DNA of 64,000 bases, from the NCBI GenBank assembly GCA_037178625.1, contig CM074130.1, positions 1,116,001 to 1,180,000 on the forward strand, in the 5' to 3' direction. A program made the position numbers and the translations under genes. Of the stretch, positions 58,201 through 64,000 are shown piece by piece; the first letter of the stretch is position 1; each line of letters begins with the position of its first letter. The notes below the pieces were generated by a model, which worked only from the letters and a program-made list of their open reading frames with translations, was not told the origin of the DNA and made no database searches. This DNA comes from Skeletonema tropicum. Its lineage: Eukaryota; Bacillariophyta; Thalassiosirophyceae; Thalassiosirales; Thalassiosiraceae.

Positions 58201-59589
58201 ATCAGCAGTCTTCGAAGAGGAAGGACGAGCTGAACAACTTGCTTCAAAAGTACAATGCTGAGGAAAAAGAGATGGAGAAGCGTTTTGCGCCAATCCGCAA
58301 ATCTCTCATGCAAAAGGAATCGGATAGGACCCGCATGAGAGACACAAACTCCCACGAGGCCAATGCCCTTCAGGAAGAAATGAAGCACTTTGACAAGGAC
58401 TACGAGAGGCTACGTGAATTTAACGACAGAGTTGATTTCTTCGTGAAGTCTGGGAAGGTCGAAGAAATGCAAGACATCACAAGAAAACTAGCGCACAATT
58501 CTCAAAGCATCCGTGGCGAAGAAGAGAGGCTAACTTCAATGAAACCAGAAATTGAACGTCTCAAGAAGGAAGTTGAAGACAGTGATCGCCAAAAGGGCAT
58601 CATCAATCAGAATATTGATCTCTTGAAACATCGTCGCAAAGTTGATAAATTGGAAGAAGAGATCAAACAGCTGACGAGTGAGCACAATGCCATGGGTGGC
58701 AAAGAAGCATCTCGAAAGGCGAAAGGCCGCACAACAGGCAATTGCTGACCTCAAGGAAGCGATTGCGAAAGAAGAAGGTAAGAGAATGGGTTTGGCTGCT
58801 CAGAGGCGCGCATTGAAGAGGAAACTCAATGAGGACGAGTACAAGGACGTTGAGACCAGGCATCGCATGAAGATGATTGACTACGAAACTACGAATCTTG
58901 TTGTGCAGGACTTGGATAAGTATTACGACTGCTCTGGACAAAGCACTGTTACGTTTCCATGCAATCAAAATTGCCGACATCAATAAAATCATCAGAGAAT
59001 TGTGGACATTGACGTACAAGGGAGAAGACATCACGAGTATTCAAATTGTTTCGGGACAAGACTCCAGCTCTCGTGCTAATCGTTCATACAATTACCGTAT
59101 TGTGATGGAAAAAGGTAACTCTCAAATGGACATGAGAGGAAGGTGCAGTGCAGGACAACGTGTTCTCGCCAGTATTGTGATTCGTCTAGCCCTCGCTGAA
59201 ACGTTCTGCTTGAATTGCGGTGTCATGGCCCTTGACGAACCTACGACCAACTTGGTAAGTTTGAACCAGTGATTTTATTGCGTCTTGAGGACATGCAGCA
59301 CAACTAACGACGACATTTTACCTATGACGGCATGTTCCTTAGGATTATGAAAACAAGAAGGGTTTGGCTATTGCGTTGGCCCAAATCATTGCTTCTCGCG
59401 CGGCCCAGTCAAACTTTCAGCTTGTCGTCATTACCCACGACGAAGATTTTGTCAGCATGATGAAGAACGAATTGTCATTCCCAAACAGGATTCAATATGC
59501 CAGAGCGCTACTATCAAGTCTCGAGGGAAGAGGGGCATGACGGAAAATTCTACTCCAAGATTAGTGCTGTTGACTTTGACGAATTGTAA
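55212..59589 (+). CDS. RAD50: RAD50, SMC-like ATPase of the MRE11 complex, frame-broken near the end
   Basis: DNA double-strand-break sensing and tethering, nuclear. Three exons: 55212-56030, 56124-59254, 59343-59589. Walker A is GANGCGKTT, the Q-loop region [14 protein letters not shown], then long coiled coils flanking the zinc hook CPCC ([14 protein letters not shown], near 57553). The C-terminal half has the signature [17 protein letters not shown], Walker [16 protein letters not shown] and the H-loop VITHDEDF, closing with [10 protein letters not shown]. The frame breaks three times: near 58712 (extra A), 58931 (extra T) and 59480 (extra T). Dropping one base at each site gives an exact reading frame of about 1,397 codons with family-typical sequence on both sides. 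RAD50 is usually about 1,300 aa. Consensus error is the simplest explanation. Confidence 0.92.
56031..56123 (+). other. RAD50 intron 1 (93 nt)
   Basis: Donor AGA|GTGAGT, acceptor GCATTTCAG. Phase 0, joining FSER to LSFKQGDLE. Confidence 0.85.
59255..59342 (+). other. RAD50 intron 2 (88 nt)
   Basis: Donor TTG|GTAAGT, acceptor TTCCTTAG. Phase 0, splicing within the D-loop to give EPTTNLDYEN. Confidence 0.88.
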
Positions 59590-59686
59590 ACCCGGACCCA
59601 TTTTCCGTCGTGGAGAAGCAAAATGGGCCTTTATATTACATTAGACAAGACGAATAAAAGACTTTCAAAACATTTTGTTTCGTTTA

Positions 59687-61257
59687 TTATTCTTTACCAC
59701 CCTCTATTGTAAAAAGGGCAGCGCTACCTATCATGATAGCAAAGCCAGCCACTGCACATGCTGCACCCGGGATTGTTTCACCTATCGTATCGGAGACCGC
59801 TCCAAGAACCAACGGGGCAGCGATATATGTAGCGTCCCCGGCTGCTCTTGGTAAACCCAGTGATGTAGCTTCTAAACCCTTCTTTGCGTTTAACTGGCCC
59901 AGAGATGTTAAGGCTGGCCCCTGAGCCGCTACCGCTACACTCCATAGGATGACTAATGCAGCAAAAATGGTGGCATTTGGTCCACCAACCACTGTTTCAA
60001 AAGCGTCGCTCCCAATTCTATCCTCCAACGACAATCCGATTGGAATTGATGCAAGTGCGATTCCGCTGAACGTTCCAGCCAGAGCTGCTGCTTTCCGGGA
60101 ACCAATCTTATCGGATAAAGTTCCTCCGATTACAGCCCCACCCAATCCTGAAAGACCAGCCGCAGACAAAAGAAGGCCAGCGCCAGTCGCACCTCCGAGA
60201 ATAGTCGAGGCAAGGACTGGGATGATGGCAATCTTGCAAGCAAATCCCACACTCACTCCAGCTTGGCAGATTGTCAAAGATCGCCATGTTGGTGAACCTT
60301 TCAGGAGTTCCACCCATGAGTCGGTTTCATTGTCAGTACTACTTTCTTCACTATTTGATGTGCTTGTTTCTACACTTTCCATTGATCTGTCTACTGTCTC
60401 AGGTAGAAGTGCATATAAACCCAGAGCAGCCAGGGCTGCGGCACTCACACATAAGAAAGAACTTCGAACACCATATTCTTCCACGATGAAGCCACCAGCT
60501 GGAGCTCCTATTGCAATCCCAATCGCAACAGAAGCTTGCTGGATAGCTAATGCTCTCCCTCGTAACTTTGGTGTCTGATTCGCTAAATCAGTCAACATCC
60601 CTCTCTCACCTGCTTCAGCTAGCCCTCTTCCGAGCCCCAGCCCTAGACGAGCTGCCACCAGTGTTGCGAGATTGTTACTGAATGCCGTTCCGCAGTCGGC
60701 GACTGCAATTATAAACATCCCACTCATCATGGCAGCTTTTCGTCCTTTATCTGCAAATTCTCCCGAAAATCGACTCACTAACAAAAGAGCCACCGCTGGT
60801 GTACTAATAACGATCCCATTCGATGCAGAGGATAGTCCAATCGATTGCCCGTACAGCGGAATAGCTGGGATTACAGCTCCAACACCCAAAAAGAGAATGA
60901 ATTGAGATAATATCAGTAGAGAAAATGGTTTCAATACCTCTAGGTGGGATACCACTTTCCTCGCTCTCATCTGTATCTGATAGTTTTTGTCCAATAGCAT
61001 CAGTTTGTGATGTACTTCGAAGCGAACTGCTACCCGTAGCGTCAAATAACTTCTTTAGTAGTGCAGATTGTTGGATGTTATCTTCAACTTCTTCTACCGA
61101 GTCAGTGTTTGTGTCGTCTTTTACTGCAGGCCATAGTTGTAATGTTGTAGTTGTAGTATGTTGTGTTCTTCTCCGTATAGCACTGAATCCATCTGTCACC
61201 GCAGAATATGACAATGTGGTCAAACAGACAATCAAATTTAGGCGCGGGCAGGGACAT
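59687..61257 (-). CDS. Major facilitator superfamily transporter, frame-broken N-terminus
   Basis: The transport domain (59687 to about 60930) has about 12 hydrophobic segments, motif A after helix 2 (FSGEFADKGRKAAM), a second copy in the C-terminal half (GGTLSDKIGSRKAAAL) and a helix-5-type stretch (AIQQASVAIGIAIGAPAGG). The N-terminal leader is in a different frame: a hydrophobic segment LNLIVCLTTLSYSAV followed by TDG-FSAIRRR, resembling a plastid-type signal, then an acidic linker. The frames change near 60930. The ATG at 61257 would need one more shift at an AAATTT run; a farther ATG in the leader frame is at 61466. Of drug:H+ or sugar-type MFS; substrate unknown. Convergent with RAD50, 97 bp apart. 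Confidence 0.72.
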
Positions 61258-61821
61258 GGTGAGGAATGCAAAAGAAGTGAAGGCGGCTTCCGGCAGTGAG
61301 GCTGTTCGATTTGCCCTGGACGTTGAGGATCTATCCCTCTATTATTTGGACTGTTCTGTGGAGAGGTGGAGAGTGAAGATGATGATAAAAAAGTGAAGAA
61401 GACGAAGGCAAAACCAAAATCTAAATCTGCTGCCAACGATGTATGACGTGTTGATGACGCAAGCATCCAGATAGCTGTCTTATTTTGTGCCGGCTGCGAA
61501 AGGCGAAAGGACAGAGTGAAATGATGTAGAGATTTGGGAAATCTCAAGTTTTTGAAATATAATTGAATATTTCTCAGATTCTTTTAGAGTAGAAAATCCT
61601 TTTATTGACCATGAAGGAGGTTCTATACATATGTTGGTCACTGATAATAGGAGTATTCCTACTCCTTTTTTGCCGATGCCCGCGAGATCCTGATTGAGCA
61701 TTATTGAGTTGAACTGGAATTGAGCTGAACATCATCTCATACACAGTGGCCAAGCAGCCACCTAATCCTAATGAGCACTGTAGCAAAGCACCAATAATAA
61801 GGACATTCGATACCCGATACC
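61258..61821. other. Divergent spacer, MFS and M23 genes
   Basis: About 560 bp, partly open on the minus strand (possible longer MFS leader to 61466). No other feature is seen. Confidence 0.4.
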
Positions 61822-63077
61822 ATGGCAAACAAGGGCAAGAAGAAGGCGAAGGCGCGAAACAAAAAGAAGGCCACACAACAGCATTTGACATCAGATGATT
61901 TTGATTTTGATGAGTGCAAATTACTACGCCAACTTGGGGTGCCACATCGCCAATGTCGCCCGCTGCAGGGTGGAAGCAACAAGGAAACATCCTTGGTTAT
62001 TGGGGATAGAGCCGTTTGACCCAAATGATTACGATCCAGAGGATATTGAGCATATCCCAGAAGTTGCAATGAATGATGGCGGAAGAAGAAGAGGAATGTG
62101 ACGTGTCACTAACATTGACAAACATCAAAGATACCACTTCTATATTGTTCGTTACAGTGTATGATGTCGACCTTTGTGGAGCGGATGGAAAAATTCTAAC
62201 TAGCGGCTGGACTTACACAACAACTGTGAACAATCGAACAACAAAGCGAAAATGCACAACATTCATCGTTTTGTGCCCACCACAAACTTTTGTTCATCTT
62301 GTCACTCTTGTACCCAATCAAACCATTGGGTCTGATCTAGAAAGAATACCAATCACAAGTTGGTCCCAGATTGAAATAGAAAGTGATGTACAACAATGGT
62401 CATTCCACCCCAATGTGCAGGATGAACATCCTTATTTGCTTCACTTTCCGTTTTATGGCAACGAAGAAGTTGTGAATGAAGACCAAGGGACAAAATCTTA
62501 TCAATGCAGTCAGTCTGAAAACGGAAATCTCACTCACTTCTTTCACGGAAATTATCACGCTATTGACTTTTCATGTCCTATTGGCACAGCTTTATATTCA
62601 GCTACAAATGGGATTGTAGTGGAAGTGAAAGATGATGGTGGAGGTGGTCACAAACAGAACAACGCAACTGCAACTAATGACGAAAATGATCAGATAATAG
62701 AAGTGAGTGGGATAGCAGCAAGAAATCTGTTTCATTGGAACTCCATCTTGATTCAATCCACAGACGTCGACACATCGGATCCACTGTTCATAGAGTATGT
62801 ACACATACAAACAAACAGCTGCGCTGTCAAGGTTGGAGATCGTGTGGAAAGAGGGCAGTTCATATGTCGAAGCGGATCAGTAGGGTTTTCTCCGGAGCCG
62901 CACCTCCATATGGCTGCGTATAGGAGTAACGAGGCGGATGCTGCAACAGTCCGCGTGAGATTTCAGCTCATTCACAACCCTGACACAAGAGATACAGATG
63001 CTCAATCATTTCTCCCGCGAGTTGGACAATGGTACAATCAAAGTGGTCTTGTTGAATCCATTTCAGTAAGAACATAA
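61822..63077 (+). CDS. M23/LytM peptidase-domain protein, frame-broken
   Basis: The N-terminus is Lys/Ala-rich (MANKGKKKAKARNKKKATQQ), followed by an acidic stretch and LGCHIANVARCRVEA then LLGIEPFDPNDYDPEDIE, a beta-rich middle, and an M23 (LytM) fold at about 62540-62960: HAIDFSCPIGTALYSATNG (metal His and Asp as H-x3-D), VGDRVERGQFICRSGSVG and the active-site H-x-H in PHLHMAAY. M23 enzymes are zinc endopeptidases of bacterial cell walls. The set of metal ligands is present, so activity is possible, but a cell-wall substrate is not expected inside an alga. Frames shift near 61930 and 62080. Unlike bacterial M23 proteins it has no signal peptide. Bacterial origin by transfer is inference. 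Confidence 0.72.
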
Positions 63078-63469
63078 AGAATGCATGTATAATATAACAA
63101 CTCAGTGAATTTGATTCTTTAGATTTTACTAAGCATAGACATGATTGCGTCAACTACAATGCACTCAAGACCTTATCGACATCTACAGCCGCCACTCCGT
63201 CCGCAGCTTCTCGCAATTACAACTTGAGATTGTGGAGGGTGTTTGATTTCTGCTGCTAAGATGGAGCATGGAGCTTGGAAGTGTACTGTGAGGGGTTAGT
63301 CAAGTCCGCCACCATGAGTACTAATTCCTACGCTTAATTTAACTGCAGTGCGTGACTGAGCTGCCTCTCTCCTTCTCTGTCTCCATTTGCTATTTATTTG
63401 CTATATAATATAATAGTATCGTCCTTATTCTCTTCGATAGAATAAGAAGTGTGATCGAGTAATAATATT
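63078..63469. other. Intergenic, M23 gene to Vma12-like gene
   Basis: 392 bp, AT-rich near 63400-63465. No gene or distinctive motif is seen. Confidence 0.45.
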
Positions 63470-64000
63470 ATGGGCAACCTCCGAGGAATCCAAATAACAC
63501 CAGCGCTTCGCTCTGTGATTAAAGCAGTGCTTGCTTTGCCACAGCCGTCGTCATCGGCGGCCGCAGAAACACAAGAGCCAAAAGTTGATAAAAAATCATC
63601 GGCATCGGCGTCATTGCCGCCGTCGTCTCCATCCGAATCATTGGCACGTGCATCCAACGCCAAGGAGCATCTATCGTCACCAATGACTGTAAAAGAAGCA
63701 ACGTCACTACTTCAAACTGCCTTGAATAACGCGGCTGTAGATGCAGCTCTACCGCTGGCAGGAATCCTTGCACTGCAATCCCTTATCCAATCCTCACTTC
63801 TAGATGCAAATACCAAGACGCAACAATCACAAGATTTGGAAGCAGCCCTACACCAAACAAAACAGCTCTCCTTTGAAAAGTTACCCTATAACAAAAATTA
63901 CCAATAAACAATCCCAAGATCCAAAATTTCAAAAGCGTCTGGAGCGTCTCCGTCTCCAAGATGAAGAACGTTCCTATCTCAACCTAACCACCAATCTTAA
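63470..64000 (+). CDS. Vma12/TMEM199-like V-ATPase assembly factor, partial and frame-broken
   Basis: Starts at the ATG at 63470 and runs off the window. The first 145 residues are Ala/Ser/Leu-rich with helix-forming segments (ITPALRSVIKAVLALP, LPLAGILALQSLIQSSLLD). After a one-base shift near 63890-63900 (an A run) the frame continues with FQKRLERLRLQDEERSYLNL, which resembles the soluble motif before the membrane part of Vma12/TMEM199 (K-x-R-L-x-x-L-R-x-x-x-x-E-x-x-Y). That family acts in the ER in V-ATPase Vo assembly. The membrane segments would lie beyond the window, so the call is tentative. Confidence 0.4.

Overview
The window is nuclear DNA of a eukaryotic alga, most likely a diatom (the species cannot be told from this sequence). 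Short spliceosomal introns (68-140 nt, GT...AG) interrupt conserved eukaryotic genes. Many proteins carry long Ser/Thr/Asn/Asp-rich low-complexity stretches. Several start with a signal peptide ending in an A-F or S-F type cleavage site (the ASAF motif), as expected of bipartite targeting to a red-algal-derived complex plastid.

Layout. 1-1132: gene-free, with a near-perfect 47-bp-arm hairpin at 601-727. 1133-7617: protein kinase, 2-oxoglutarate dehydrogenase E2 (DLST), quinolinate phosphoribosyltransferase, and a plastid DUF98/chorismate-lyase-like protein, all carrying apparent single-base frame breaks. 7618-9756: gene-free, with one stray relative of the later satellite and an inverted array of a 10-bp repeat. 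9757-25444: compact housekeeping block: unknown EF-hand-like protein, EDR2-domain protein, tRNA-guanine transglycosylase, NAA50, RPA34-like Pol I subunit, TAF8-like TFIID subunit, PGRL1, DUF3119 plastid protein, KAE1 (frame-broken) and an MFS transporter. 26449-28091: probable transposon-derived gene. 28452-37849: VPS34, two unknown genes, a local 255-bp duplication and a membrane metallophosphoesterase. 38349-40185: LTR-element remnant and gene-free DNA. About 40190-47390: a satellite array of 184/189-bp monomers containing an essentially identical 2,039-bp (11-monomer) higher-order duplication. 48467-63077: RelA/SpoT homologue (RSH), RING-H2 protein, RAD50 (frame-broken), MFS transporter and an M23/LytM peptidase-domain protein. 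63470-end: start of a Vma12-like gene.

How the genes relate. There are no operons, but gene spacing is tight, with convergent pairs only 44-170 bp apart (TGT/NAA50, RAD50/MFS, VPS34/unknown, DUF3119/KAE1) and divergent pairs sharing 290-560 bp. The PGRL1/DUF3119 pair is notable: two plastid proteins are transcribed divergently from a spacer holding two TGACGTCA palindromes 23 bp apart, the type of element linked to CO2/cAMP and bZIP control in diatoms. Plastid functions recur (DUF98, PGRL1, DUF3119, RSH, probably TGT).

Limits. Starts were chosen from ATG codons only. Splice sites are by eye. Family calls rest on recognised motifs, not on searches. The frequent one-base frame breaks in otherwise well-conserved genes look more like consensus errors than real pseudogenes, but this cannot be settled from the sequence alone.
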